DNA of 64,000 bases from NCBI GenBank assembly GCA_036245525.1, contig BTPG01000007.1:123415875-123479874 (forward strand). The letters are read 5' to 3'. Made by a program: the position numbers and the translations under genes. Under the pieces are notes generated by a model that worked only from the letters and a program-made list of their open reading frames with translations, was not told the origin of the DNA and ran no database searches. Positions 38,901-50,338 of this stretch are shown here, in pieces; within the stretch, counting starts at the first letter, position 1, and the number at the start of each line of letters is the position of its first letter. Origin of the DNA: Semisulcospira habei (Eukaryota > Mollusca > Gastropoda > Semisulcospiridae).

Positions 38901-39274
38901 GGGTTTGGTTCCAGTAACACACTTGTCGCCCCCACCCTGGAGACCTCCAATGGGGTGCGCGGTCGTTGGTGATCCGGGCCCCGACCGATCCGGCATGTTA
39001 TTCTTATTCTGTTGCTTGTCCATCAGTCCTTTCAATGGGCTTAGGCGAACTTGGTGGCGCCCGTCTCCTCTCCAAGTATTTCAACTGACGCGTCAGCCCC
39101 TCACAACGTTTCGCCCGCCAGCAGAAGCGGTTACCGGGGTGTGGCTAGGTAAAGGACCTGGAGCCAGCTGTGAGAGTTGAGTGCCATGTGAAGACCAGTG
39201 CTCCCGCCTGCCCCGAGAGGCGCTGCTGGCTGAAAAGTCAAAGGTACTACTTCTCCATGAACACTCTACACCCC
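35943..39274 (-). mobile_element. Full-length RTE-like non-LTR retrotransposon
   Basis: About 3.3 kb. The minus-strand 3' end has a (TGA)n tail (ATCATCATC on the + strand at 35945). The 5' UTR is about 250 bases. Both borders are given by the split family A' element, with a short CATAT-type duplication at each side. It has one intact endonuclease/RT frame and hence could be a recent and possibly competent copy. Confidence 0.88.
35958..39023 (-). CDS. RTE-like endonuclease/reverse transcriptase, intact frame
   Basis: Starts at ATG 39023 (minus strand), giving 1021 residues; the frame is open a little further upstream. N-terminal apurinic-type endonuclease: GTWNVRTL, LAEVRW, GDWNAKIG and GSDHN, which carry the expected N, E, D/N and D-H residues. 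Reverse transcriptase: YRTISLI, AGFRVGRST, DFRKAFDRVWH, GVRQGCLLSPVLF and the catalytic LRFADDIDL. The C-terminus has WFGHVTRHN and RRRGRQRKSW, common to RTE and related clades. The family enzyme nicks the target and primes cDNA synthesis there. No stop or frameshift. It is a transposon protein; clade assignment beyond RTE-like is tentative. Confidence 0.92.
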   Translation of the reverse strand: MDKQQNKNNMPDRSGPGSPTTAHPIGGLQGGGDKCVTGTKPTIKLPTQGITIGTWNVRTLYQCGKVKELTHELKRYRWDIVGLAEVRWTGFGETTTDEGHKIWFSGKDTKHEHGVAFIVRKEVAGTVISCTPVSSRLISIRISARPHNITIIQVYAPTADHDDEELEEFYEQLDNIIKKTPKKDILTVLGDWNAKIGPDAYQQWAGTAGKFGLGETNDRGLRLLEFAQSHRLTVANTLHPHKKSRTVTWQSPGGLVHNQIDFILLPRRFKSSVNKAQTRSFPGADIGSDHNLVLTSLKLKLALKRDSKSPRIRFDLEKLKDPEVEEVFQAQVGGRFAALATLDWDVDTLAGNIKEVLLSTAEEVLGKQKKRKQPWVTDDILDLCDERRAWKKKRGQDLTSANKYRLVNKKIRKRMKEAKEDWIEDQCRSVEEGMANGNSKKAYETLRTLTKTQQRTATVIEDSSGQLLTENTAVLNRWTEYCRDLYNYKPEPDTSILQNNQAGARKAEDLPVLAEEVETAVRGLKGGKSPGVDNVPAELLKHGGEVTTKVLTTLCQKIWEQKKWPVEWTQSLVIPLPKKGNLKQCQNYRTISLISHPSKVMLRIILNRLKTFAEELLAEEQAGFRVGRSTVEQIFNCRVLIEKHLQHQRELYHNFIDFRKAFDRVWHDGLWQVMRSFNIEEGLIQMIEALYKNACSAVLLNNQSGVFFRTTIGVRQGCLLSPVLFNIFLEKIMQETLHDHHTSISIGGRSLCNLRFADDIDLMAGSNSELQNLTDKLSSSAGSYGMEISTDKSKVMINTTSDSSSNIHMNGQKLEEVNSFKYLGATLSKDGSCIAEIRIRIGTATSAMARLDRIWRSNSISFTIKYRLYKSLVVSILLYGCETWTLLADSEKKIQAFENKCLRKLLRISYREHKTNEYVRSIVTSLVGPHEPLLATVKRRKLAWFGHVTRHNTLSKTILQGTLEGSRRRGRQRKSWVANIKEWTELEMPDLLATAQNRTQWRALSVAAAFQSPQRPVRARD

Positions 39275-39335
39275 ATATATATGTGGCAGTGTGCAAATGT
39301 GAAGCTTTTAGCCTCAGCATGATATGGGCTAACCT
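39275..39335. mobile_element. Right part of the split family A' fold-back
   Basis: ATATATGTGGCAGTGTGC and GAAGCTTTTAGCCTCAGCAT match 9727-9775. Confidence 0.85.
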
Positions 39336-39419
39336 TCTTTTGTTCGCTTTTCTGTGTGCAACATTCACTAAAAAGTAATAAAGACAACTCATTTTTAAGT
39401 CTTTTCTATTTATGGAAGG

Positions 39420-40062
<643 letters not shown>

Positions 40063-40067
40063 AAACA

Positions 40068-40152
40068 TGCGCGCATCTCCAGGAGGAATAGATCCTCATG
40101 CGCCCTCCAGGCGCATGAGAATCTATGCCTCTTGGAGATGTTTGGAGCGCGC
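40068..40152. mobile_element. Short fold-back with the family L core, in CA repeat
   Basis: GCGCGCATCTCCAGGAG to CTTGGAGATGTTTGGAGCGCGC around GCGCCCTCCAGGCGC. It lacks the outer arms of the 3221 element. Confidence 0.8.
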
Positions 40153-40154
40153 GC

Positions 40155-40700
40155 ACGCACGCACTCACACGCACACACACACATCGACGCGCTTTTAGAA
40201 GAGCATGTAGGTGACCCGTGTACTTAGTATATCATATAGCTAGGTAAAGTCAACCTGCTTTCACACAAATTATAGCAAGACGGAAATTGTACCGTGAAGT
40301 TCTAGTTTTGTCACCATTTTCTCAAGCCTATGAAGCGATAGTGCAACGCATATCACGTAAAATATAAAATTACGTAAAAACTGAAACTAACGTTATGACA
40401 AATGACGTTTGACGAATCAATGACGCGTATGTCCTGCGTCCTTTATAGAACTCACTGACGCTTTGGCAGATCTGCGAGACGTTTTCAATAGGAGATAATT
40501 CAACATCAGAATCAGGTCAAAGACAAAAGGTAGAGACCATTGACAGCGAGGACAGCTCTCATATGGAAGGGACTTTGTAGGTTTTGTTCATCCTATCTTG
40601 TTTTCCTTTCCAATAAACACGTCTAGAGTGTACAACAATGGACCATAGCAGCCACCATAGCAGTCTGTAGTGTGTGATGTTGTGAGACAGTGTCCCATCA
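40155..40700. other. No gene recognised
   Basis: No long frames or repeats that I can identify. AT-rich with ACGT-containing words. Confidence 0.4.
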
Positions 40701-40748
40701 AGTTAACCCCTTCCCTTCCACTGGACGAAGACCTTGTTTTTGAAACCT

Positions 40749-40962
40749 TTAACCCATTCAACCCGACGGCCGTATTTCCCAAATTTTGGAGGCGTCATCT
40801 AATGACTATGCACCGGTTGCAGGAGATGGGTCGACCATGATAATTCAAGGGCAGTGCCAGATTAGCTTGGCGCCTGTCGGCGCCAAGTTAATCTGGCACT
40901 ACCCTTGAATTATCATGGTCGACCCATCTCCTGCTTTAGTGCGTCAGGGCTGAATGGGTTAA
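40749..40962. mobile_element. Complete family A fold-back element, 214 bp
   Basis: TTAACCCATTCAACCCGACG to GGGCTGAATGGGTTAA. One mismatch pair at the dyad (GGCGCCTGTCGGCGCCAAGT). The right TTAA is shared with the next element. A TTAACCCCTTCCC start at 40703 suggests it may itself sit in another element. Confidence 0.92.
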
Positions 40963-41116
40963 TTGTTCAGCGCCATCTATGCAACATGGATGAAAAGTGG
41001 TGTCAGCACGAGGCATACATCTTCATGAGCGTCCGCATCTGAGTGGGCTCATGAGGATCTATACCTCTTGCAATTGGCTGGTGTTCACTTTTTTCTCAGC
41101 AGTGAGCAGGTTAAAA
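40959..41116. mobile_element. Family C fold-back element, abutting
   Basis: TTAATTGTTCAGCGCC to AGTGAGCAGGTTAA. The core GAGCGTCCGCATCTGAGTGG is diverged. Confidence 0.8.
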
Positions 41117-41587
41117 CGGGGCTGTCACTCCTTCGTAAAATGACGGAGGAGTGACGACCCTTGCTGTTTGAACACGATGGCCTCTTCCTGCCATTGAAGG
41201 GAAGAGGTCCAGGTGGCGCATTTGTGATAATAATAATTAACGGAGGTATGATATAGCGCCTAACCGCCTAACAGAGCTATAGGCGCTTTAAAATCAGTGA
41301 TAGACACACACACAGTACGTAAAAAAAAAAAGGACTACACACATAGGTATAACTCATTCTACCCCAGAAATCCAGACCGGCAAAAAGGTGACTGCCAAGC
41401 GTGTAATATGCAAAGAAGTACCCAACGGAGAATGAAACACGCTTAGAAAAGACAGGTACAACACAATTTATTAATATTTCAGGTAAATACCCTTTGTCAA
41501 AATAGACAAACAAACAAACAGAGAGATTAGCCGCTACTTATCTTCATTGGCAGAAGGAATGTCACACCCCAGACACACCACATCATG

Positions 41588-41680
41588 ATATGGATCGACC
41601 ATGATAGTTCAAGGGTGATGCCAGAATAGCTTGGCGCCTATCTGGCATCACCCTTGAACTATCATGGTCGATCTGTGTCC
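41588..41680. mobile_element. Core of a family A' fold-back
   Basis: GATCGACCATGATAGTTCAA to ACTATCATGGTCGAT. The right half of the GGCGCC centre is deleted, leaving GGCGCCTATCTGGC. A wider element from about 41350 (ACTCATTCTACCCC) to 41745 is likely. Confidence 0.82.
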
Positions 41681-41983
41681 TGCACTGCACTGCAGTCTTC
41701 AGAGGACAACGGCAAAATTTGGGGATTTCGGTCTTGGGGTGCAAAGAGATAAGCAATATAGGCGAACAAAACTATACAACAGAGCCACAAAAACACTGGT
41801 GTGTATGTGCGCATACATTGCTGACATCAAGACAGTCACAAGGCTGGCACTTCTTCGTCATCAGGGTCATTTGTCGGTGGAGACAGGCCATGTTTCAACA
41901 GGTTAGTTACTTAGTTATCTGGCGAGCAGGCGAATAAGGCTATCTCACGGCGGTTTTTTTTTTTTTCACAGGATGTAACTATG

Positions 41984-42206
41984 TTAAGCCTCTTCACTAC
42001 CGATAGAACAAAATGGACACCACGCTGCTGCAAGAGGTATAGATCCTCATGAGCCAACAATTGCAATTGCGGGAGCTCATGAGGATCTATGCCTCTTGCT
42101 GAAACTACGTTGTATCCATTGTTCATGGGATTGCTGGAGCTCTTTCGCGTGGAATTTACACAGATTTCAGACTACAATGCATGGACAGCGACAGTGAATG
42201 GGTTAG
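41984..42206. mobile_element. Family C fold-back element
   Basis: TTAAGCCTCTTCACTACCG to GACAGTGAATGGGTTAGC. Core 42028-42102. Same internal sequence as 30902-31121. Confidence 0.88.
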
Positions 42207-42209
42207 CGT

Positions 42210-43860
42210 TGTTCTTTATCAACCTATTTTTGAGGAATAGACCTGATCTCGAGCTTTAGAATCTGTACGTTCCTTCATAGTCTAGCAGCTGCCCTTCATA
42301 GACGATCAGCCGTTTACGAGATAGTGATTTTCTAGAGAGTAACAAAGGTTTGGGTATATCAAAATGAAGTCTAGTATGAATAAAAGCAGTGCGCACTCGT
42401 TTTAAACCGCCGGAGGATGGAGACATTTTTCTGTAGCACATTTTGTTTCCAGTATGGCTGCAGACGAAACCAGGATCTTACCGCCATGTTTACAGGGGAT
42501 CAGTAGTTTACACGGGTCTCATTTTTCATGTATTCAGTGGTAGTATGCACTATATGTCACTTAAAAGGATTTCATTTTTTAAAGTAATATTTTCACACTT
42601 AGATATATTAAGAGAAGAAACAATTACGAAAACGCTTGCCTTGAACGCAAAATTAATATTGTTTCGCAACAATAAGGTATCCCAAAATCACGTGATCAAA
42701 ACATCACGTGACGCCACCACCTCTGCGGACGTGAATTTCTGTGTGCCGACGGGTTCTTTTTTATTTGTTCTACATAAGCTTGTTTGTTTAAAAAAAAAAA
42801 AAAGCAAACGTGTCAAGTTGCTGTGTGCATTTTTACGGCTTTATTACGTTTATTTCCATTCACTTTACCATCGCTTTGCCCATTTCATTTCGACAACACA
42901 GCACCAAAACAAAACGTAACCCACAACACAAACGCTATCTTCAAAACCTATGCTGCATTCTGTAAAAGAAAAAGAGTGCCACACCACTTGGTTTTAACTG
43001 TCATGGCTGAGCAAAGTTTCGGAACTTGATTAATTATTTTATGCAGCAGTAACATTTATTTTAATCAGTTGCACTGACAAGCTATGTTGTGATGTGCGAT
43101 CACTGCCAGTGCCAATTTTGCAGTCTCAGTGATCACTGATGGTACAGTACACTTCACACTGAAAAAAAAAAATACACAGTACAATGTGAACGCGCTTGGA
43201 AGTTCATGCAATGCTTTGTTTAAAATTGAACCCTATCTTGCTAGCACAAAAGCACTATCTTGCTACTGCACAAAAGAGGAACTTATTTTGCTGCTTGTTA
43301 TTTGCAGTTTGTCTGCATATAGACATTTGCAGTTCGCTGCAAGGATTCTTAGCAGCTGACATTAGCACTGACATATTGGGATTAAAACGACAAAGAAAAC
43401 GGAGAAAGGTGACACAGAGATGATTTAATAAATCAGTCAAGTGATCAAATGAATGAGATATCTATGTTTTATGATAAACAGCTAGTTATGGGAGGGGGGG
43501 GGGGGAAGGAGGCACATACTTTATAATGTACACGTACTATTTTTTTCAGTGTTTCCATCACCCATTCATAACACCATTAGACTCGATGAGTTGTCATGTT
43601 TTGAGTGGTTTACAAAATACATGTACTTGTTGCTGTTACATTATCTTCTTACTGGTTTTGACATTTCGCTGTAAGATTTACAGTCACATACTTTAAGCGT
43701 GTTCCCCCTAACGCACACAGAGGTTGACTGTATCATTGATATGTGTGTGTAGGTAGCGTTTGGTTTTGTTTGAGGTGGCAGTTTTGGCCTCACCTTTAAG
43801 TTTGGTGCCGCTGTGCATGTGGCCACCAGTACTATTTACAGAACTGATGACTGCATGTGC
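42210..43860. other. No gene recognised
   Basis: Short frames only (the longest, about 158 codons near 42443, has no motif that I know and ends in low-complexity sequence). A G(14) tract lies at about 43492. Nothing firm. Confidence 0.35.
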
Positions 43861-44230
43861 AGGCTAGTTCACGGTATCAAAATGTGAACTGGGCAGCCTA
43901 TTGTTTGAAGTGATCAGTGGTAGCAACATCCATGATATATGTGTGCATTTGGCCACTGGTACTGTTTACAAAGGTGCTGTTTACAGAACTAGTGGCTGAG
44001 TACGCATATTATTATTAGTACTGTTATTGTTATCAGGTGTGGCCTTATCTCTAAGTTTTGGTGCCCCTGTGCATGAGGCCAACAGTACTTTTCACAGAAC
44101 TGATGGCTGCATGTGCAGTGTGGTTAACTGGACACATGAAATTTGTAGGTGGGCAGCTAAAATACAGGCAGTCAATACAAGCCACTTGCTTAACCTGAAG
44201 TCTCTATATATAGATTTTACAGTCCACTAA
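43780..44230. repeat. Local direct repeats
   Basis: TGGCCACCAGTACTATTTAC (43820) recurs as GGCCACTGGTACTGTTTAC (43954) and GGCCAACAGTACTTTTCAC (44080), each followed by a CAGAACT(G/A)(A/G)TG context. Diverged tandem units of 120-260 bases. Confidence 0.65.
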
Positions 44231-46720
44231 TGCCCATCAGTATACAATTGTGCATGTCTTTTGTGGGTATTCTGTGGTTTTGTATGTGGGCTGGGGTTGA
44301 AAGTGGGGCGGTATGGCACCTATTACCGTGTATGTACAAAACCTTCATTACAAACAAACAAATTAATAATTTTAATAAATAGTTATTTGGGTTTAACGCC
44401 GCGCAGTAGACTACGGCCATCTCATGGCAGTTAAATAAATAAGATAAAGTAAGTCAAAGATACCTGGGACATAAGAATGCTAAGTAAAGTATAGATTATG
44501 ATCATGCACAGATGTACATTGGTGGATGTTCTGCGGTTTTGTGTGTGTAACTGGATTGGGGTTGGGAGCGAGTGATACTGCACCTATTACCATGTACGTG
44601 TATAAGACATAAGACATTTATTCACCAAGTAAAACGTTACAAGGATTTTTGTGTGGCATGGCGACAGTAAAATATGTCCTCACTTGTAGGGCATTCATCA
44701 TGTCATACACTTAGTTGGCGATCATCCTATATACAGCACTAAAAGATAGATAAACACAATATTAAACACAAATCAGTCATATGTCACAAATCATGGAATC
44801 ACGTTGTTCCGTGCATGGTGATGTATTGAGGACAGCTTCTGGAAAAAAAATTGCATCTGAATCGAGAGGTTCTGGCTTTAAAAGCATGAAACCGCCGACC
44901 AGAGGGCAGAAGCTCGAAGAGATGATTGGCTGGGTGTGACAGATCTGTCAGAATAGTACTGGTGGCCACATGCACAGGGCACCATGGTGTATGTTCTTGA
45001 GCTGTATGCTGATGTGTATGTACAAAACCTACATTACAAACAAACAAAACAAAACAAACAAAATAAATAAATAATTTAAATAAATAAGATAAAGTAAGTC
45101 TAAGGTACCTGGGACATATGCATGCTAGGTAAAGGATAGATTAAAAATTATGAACATACACAGATGTGTATGTCCTTCTTTTGGTAGGTGTTCTGCGGTG
45201 TTATGTGTGTATTTAGGTAAGGGTTGGGAGCAGGCAGTATGGCACCTATTACCATCTATATATGTGTATATTTTCTTGTTTGCTGATGCCCCCACCCGGG
45301 TCTGCCCTGGGGGACTTGGGTGGGGTTAGGTACTTTTTAGTTCCCAGGGTCACCCTGGTCAGCCCCACAGGGTGGGTTTCCTTTCTATTCTGGGGCATGT
45401 GTTTCTGTCTACCCTTGGTCCATTCACCTGTATTTGTCTTTTTAAAACTCTCCCAACTGTCTGCACTGCCTGTAGCTCTTGATGTTGGATGTGTGTTGCT
45501 AGACAGTCTTAGCTTTATTTAGGCCCCATGTTGTAGGTTTATTTAACGTATTTGACCGGCTGGTGACATACATTCAATTTTCTGTTTAGTTTTTTTTTTT
45601 CACAAGCAGTGCAGGCACGTCCTGAGAAAGCCTTGTTGCTGTCGGGACGTTAAGCAACGTACAATCAATCAATCATTGTTTGCTGATGTGTATGTACAAA
45701 ACCTTCATTACAAGCAAACAAAATAAATAAATAATTTAAATATATACTTATTTGGGTTTAATGTCGAGCAGGCGACCAATGCCATCTCATGGCGGTTAAA
45801 TAAAAAAGATAAAGTAAGTCAAGATACCTGGGACATATGAATGCTCAGTAAAGGATATATTATGAACATGCACAGATGTAAGTGTCGTTTGGTGGGTGTT
45901 CTCTGGTTGTGAAGTGGGGTTGGGAGTGGGCAGTATTACCATATATGTGTATGTGAACATCAGCATATGAACAAAACCTACTTTTCAAACAAATAAAAAT
46001 AAATAATAAATTTAAATAACTAGGACATATGAATGCCAAGTAAAGGATATATTATGAACATGCACAGATGTTTGTTCTGTGGTTTTGTATGTGGGGTGGG
46101 GAGCGCATGGTATGCACCTATTACCATATGTGTACATGTTATGTTCACATCATATATGTGTATATGTATGTTCTCATACCCACCCAGGTCTACCCTGGGG
46201 GACTTGGGCGGGGTTAACTACTTTTTAGTTCCCAGGGTGACCCTGGTCAGCCCCACAGGGTGGGTTTTCCCCTCTATTCATGGGCGTGTGTTTCTGTCTA
46301 CCCTTGGTACATTCACCAGTATTTACCTTTTTTAAACTCTTCCTACTGTCTGCACTGCTTGTAGCTCTTGATATTGGATGTGTGTTGCTAAAGGGTCTAG
46401 TTAGGTTTATTTAGTGTATTAGACCAGCTGGCGACATACATTCAATATTCTGTTTAGTTTGGGTTTTTTCACAAGCAGTGCAGGCACGTCCTGAGAAAGT
46501 CTTGTTGCTGTCGGGACGTTAAACAATGTACAATCAATCATTTTATGCTGATGTGTATGTGCAAACATACATCACAAACAAACAAACAAACAAACAAATA
46601 ATAAATTAATAAAATAAGTTGGGGATACTTGGGACCTATAAATATGCATGTTAAGTAAAGGATAGATTATGAATATGCACAGATGTATGCATATTGAAAA
46701 CAAATTTCCTCTCCTTGGTG
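44230..46720. repeat. Cluster of alternating long direct repeats
   Basis: One unit (about 250 bases) has ACAAACAAA runs, CTTATTTGGGTTTAA, CCATCTCATGG, ACCTGGGACATA, GCACAGATGT and CACCTATTACCAT; it recurs from 44320, 45010, 45690, 45960 and 46560. A second unit (about 380 bases) with CTGGGGGACTTGGG, TCCCAGGGT and CACGTCCTGAGAAAG occurs at 45280-45670 and 46185-46530. The second ends in a (CAAT)n tail, like a LINE/SINE 3' end. Confidence 0.8.
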
Positions 46721-47990
46721 ACCACTACCATACCACTATAGTGATCATGTGCATCAAGGAATTCCTTCCATCCATAATTAAAAGGATAAATAATAAATAA
46801 ATATGTAAGTGAATACATACATGAATCAATAAAAAATAAAAATAAATAAATAAAACCTGTAATATAATAGAGAGGGCTACTATCTGTATTGTGTCTCATG
46901 CAGTCCTGATAAAGCTTAATCATAAGAGTCCTTGTGAGTACTTGAGTGCGGATTGGTTGCAAAAACTAAAATTTTATATTTAGGTGTTTAGCTGAACATG
47001 GTGATTTTGATGGAAACGGTTCGGAGATGGATTTCACTCTGCCTGGCTTGTGCTTAAGACCAGTCGGATACGAGTGTGCTTGACCAGTTAAAAATCCCAT
47101 CTCCACTAATAAAATAAATAAAAAAAGAGCAGACCTGCACTTAGAGCCGTTAGGCTGAAAAACAGACGAACAACATGCATGTTGTATCCGGCCAAAGAAT
47201 GTTGAAGATGGTCGGCTGACACATTGCACAACATGCACAAAGGGAGTTTACTTTCGATATGCTTTCCTCCCACAAAAGACCGAGTTCTGTGGAAAAGGCT
47301 GTTTTCAAGACCAGGAAAAATAACGTATTTGACGTTGATAAGATGTTCAAATCGATAATAATCTCTGTTTCAATTCAGGAGCAAAGTAAAACTTCATCAA
47401 CCGTGCGCGTCTGATTGACTTCTTTAGAAGGCTTCTCGCTGACCGCCATTTTGAAACTAGCGACGCGACTATGCTTACCGCATTAAAAATAATACTTTTA
47501 AACTTATTTTATTGTATATATGTATGCATGTTTACTTGCTGATGATTTTAATTTACTCACTGGAATAAACTTGTAACTTGCATGCTTGAAATTTTCAATG
47601 TTATGCACAAAAAATGTCTTGTACCTTATCCGGGCGGTGTACGAGGACTGGTTCCCTCACATCGAAAAATAGCTTTCGAAAAACACTTCTACAAAAATGT
47701 CTCCATCCTAAGGACAAATATTGTTGCCATGCATAAACTATATGGCATTAGTACTTTCGTTTCGTACCTGCAAACCATTGTTACTCTTTTGACGAACTAC
47801 TTAGTCTGCAGAAATTGCGAAAAGCTGCTGGACTATCAGTAATGCACTTCAGATAGCAAAACTAACGCCGATGGTCTACTCAATTTGCCGTCAGCGTCTT
47901 TATGAGAAAAGAGATACGGTGGAAAATCGCTGTATCAATAGAACCGGAAAAACACGCAACTTCTGAAGAGGCATAGATTCTAATTTTTAT
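46720..47990. other. No gene recognised
   Basis: A frame of about 86 codons at 47582 has no motif that I recognise. The rest is AT-rich with no repeats that I can link to others. Confidence 0.35.
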
Positions 47991-48068
47991 ATCTTCTTTG
48001 CTTCAGTCTGAGGGGTGGGTGTGGAGGGGGGAGGGGGGGGGGGCGGGGGCTGGAGGTCTTGTTGCTAA

Positions 48069-48178
48069 CCCAATGCGCAAAGCCCATCAGGCTGACGTTC
48101 GACCGCCGTTGGTCCGCGCACGGCCGTGCGCGGACCAACGGCGGTCGAACGTCAGCCTGATGGCCTTTGCGCACTGGG
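48069..48178. mobile_element. Complete family D fold-back, 110 bp, zero loop
   Basis: CCCAATGCGCAAAGCCCAT to GATGGCCTTTGCGCACTGGG. The arms of about 55 bases meet directly at CGCGCACGGCCGTGCGCG, with only a few mismatches near the ends. Confidence 0.92.
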
Positions 48179-48306
48179 AAGCTGGTTTCCCGATGTACAC
48201 GTAATTAATGAGTAGTCCAATGACTTACTTCGCTGACAAGACATGAATTCGTGTGTCGACTAATTAATCAGGAACGCTGAACTAGAGACCTTCTAAGCAT
48301 CATATT

Positions 48307-48514
48307 TTAACTCATTCAGTCCCGACACACCACAGCAAGAGATGGCTCGACCATGATAGTTCAAGGGTGGTGCCAGAATAGCTTGGCGCCTATAAGCGCC
48401 AAGCAATTCTGGCTCCATCCTTGAACTATCATGGTCGATGTGTCTCCTAAACAGTAATGCAGTCCTCAGAGGACAAGTGGATATTTCGTACCTGGGACAC
48501 AATGGGCTAACGCA
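48307..48514. mobile_element. Family A' fold-back element
   Basis: TTAACTCATTCAGTCCCGAC to ACACAATGGGCTAAC. Palindrome GACCATGATAGTTCAAGGG and complement around GGCGCCTATAAGCGCC. Confidence 0.88.
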
Positions 48515-48819
48515 ACTAGGAAACCTATACAACTTAAAGTGCGCCGAACACACAACGACTTTACTGAAAATTATGAATTTTACTGAAAACTAAACTCTAA
48601 ATTACCCCAAATGCATAGTCATATAGTATTTTCAGCGCGGTTTAAATCCCCTGACGTTTGCTCTTGGGTCCGAAGTACCAGTGGCCAAGAGCCGCTGTCA
48701 AACTCGACTCGGAAAAAAATCTGATGACAGCGTTTCGTACAGAAAAGGCTTATGTCATTTAGTTTCTAGCCCGGCACCATTAAATATTGATGTTACGTCA
48801 GCAGTAGGCGCCGAAACTG

Positions 48820-48826
48820 TATAAAG
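48820..48826 (+). promoter_or_regulatory. Probable TATA box of pseudokinase gene 1
   Basis: TATAAAG followed by GGGCGGGC. About 62 bases downstream is a donor GTAAGA (48889). The paralogous gene has TATAAAGG at 57133 in a similar setting. Confidence 0.55.
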
Positions 48827-48847
48827 GGGCGGGCAACCGATAGTTAG

Positions 48848-48888
48848 TTTTGTTAATTTCATAAACGGTTGCTGGTGCATCAATACTA
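48848..48888 (+). other. Candidate 5' UTR exon of pseudokinase gene 1
   Basis: Lies between the TATA box and the GTAAGA donor, without ATG. It would splice to the acceptor TTTTCAG at 50333. Confidence 0.45.
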
Positions 48889-48897
48889 GTAAGAAAC

Positions 48898-49015
48898 TGT
48901 TGTTGTTGTTGTTGTTGTTGTTCTTGTTGTTGTTGTTGTTGTTGTTGTTCTTGTTGTTCTTGTCGTTCTTGTTGTTGTCACTATTATTATTATTATTATT
49001 ATTATCATCATCATC
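48898..49015. repeat. (TTG)n and (TTA)n microsatellite
   Basis: Trinucleotide runs at the start of the presumed first intron; the paralogous intron has similar runs at 57290-57560. Confidence 0.9.
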
Positions 49016-49349
49016 ATAACATTTTAAAATTTACATACAGCCTTTTACACTTTTTCCATGCCCAGTAGATATTGTGACAGCAATTTTGAAAACTGGTTCG
49101 TAACCAGTAACTTTTACTGTTGTAAAATAAAGGTTCATTGGTCATTATACTCGTAGTCTGCATTCTTTCATTCTCCCGCGTCTAAATAACCAGAATCACC
49201 CGCGGTTGTTTCTTAGGATGGATGATTGGTTCATTATTTCTGTGTTTGCTATATCGCGTTTAGATATGATTACATTTAATGAAGTCATCATGATTATCGT
49301 ATGTTTGTCCCGATTTCTGAGAATAGTTTGGGGACTTAACCCTCTACTG

Positions 49350-49448
49350 CTAATAATAATAATAATACATGGTATTTATATGGCGCATTTCTCATATTTA
49401 TAATATAACTCAATGCGCAGGCGAAAACGACGCACACACGCGCGCGCG

Positions 49449-49502
<54 letters not shown>

Positions 49503-50025
49503 GAGTCTGCAAGGGGGGGGGGGGTGTACAGAAAACCGTAGAGATCACACGAAAGTCTGCGAGAAAAGGTGATTTTTTAACTTTGCTTTGAACTGCGTAA
49601 GGGGGGAGGCATTTCTCAGCTCAGTCGGTAAGGAATTCCAAATTAAAGGAGCAGTACATCTGAAAGAGCGTTCACCGGCAGATTTGAGATGGTACTTTGG
49701 AACTTATGAGAAGTTTCTCTCCCGATGAACGCAGTGAGCGAGAGGGCTGGTAAGTGATCAGACTGGAGGAAAGGTATGACGGAAGGCTGCCATCAAAGTG
49801 GCGGTATGCAAGGGTCGCAATCTTAAACTGTATGCGGGATTGGATTGGAAGCCAGTGAAGGTCTCTCAGTATAGGGGTTACGTGGTCTCGTTTTCGCCTG
49901 CGCTTCACAAGCCTTGCGGCATTATTTTGAACTCGCTGCCAGTGGACGTAGATTGTGTTTTTGAAATCATTGTAAATTCAACACCAAAGAGCCCCAGCCG
50001 TCTAAGTAGCATGGATACAAAGTGA
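49350..50025 (-). mobile_element. 3' fragment of a CR1/L2/Jockey-type LINE
   Basis: The minus strand encodes RDHVTPILRDLHWLPIQSRI, FKIATLAYRHFDGSLPSYLS and YQPSRSLRSS, the standard ORF2 C-terminus, followed by a short 3' UTR and an ATT repeat at 49350. A (CG)n(CA)n repeat and a G10 tract interrupt the 3' UTR. It lies in the first intron of pseudokinase gene 1. Confidence 0.85.
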
Positions 50026-50030
50026 TTTCA

Positions 50031-50093
50031 ACAAGGGACATAGATCCTCATGAGCCCCCGCAATTGCGGGGGCTCATGAGGATCTGTGCCTCT
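50031..50093. mobile_element. Family C palindromic core
   Basis: ATAGATCCTCATGAGCCCCC and complement around GCAATTGC. It directly abuts the LINE fragment; TTAA ends are not found. Confidence 0.82.
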
Positions 50094-50147
50094 TATACAA
50101 GAGATAAGTCAGTCCCTTCGTGCAACTTTATTGTGAGACATAGTAAG

Positions 50148-50238
50148 TATACTGACGAGCAAAATAAATGCGACATTCTTGGAACCTAAGTGTTTCCGAT
50201 GGTTCCAAGAATATCGCATTTTCTTTGCTCGTCAGTAT
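50148..50238. mobile_element. Family G fold-back element
   Basis: TATACTGACGAGCAAAATAA to TTTCTTTGCTCGTCAGTAT, with CATTCTTGGAACC and complement inside. About 95 bases before the coding exon of pseudokinase gene 1. Confidence 0.88.
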
Positions 50239-50338
50239 TCATCAACAATCATTGTGAATTATTAATCCGTTATCACGTGTGTGGAAAAGTTTACGTTAAG
50301 ATTTTGTTTCGTCACATTCTTGTATATTTTCAGGGATC

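Noticed and set aside
42443..42919. A 158-codon frame
   Set aside because: No recognisable motif, AT-rich composition, a lysine run from a poly(A) tract and no splice sites that fit.
45262..46335. Two similar frames with a GSALGDLGGVRYFLVPRVTL-like peptide
   Set aside because: They are two copies of a non-coding repeat unit; similarity is at the DNA level and both frames lack domain or start support.
48000..48210. Identical 30-residue peptide on both strands (HQADVRPPLVRARPCADQRR)
   Set aside because: It is the expected result of a near-perfect palindrome in the family D element.
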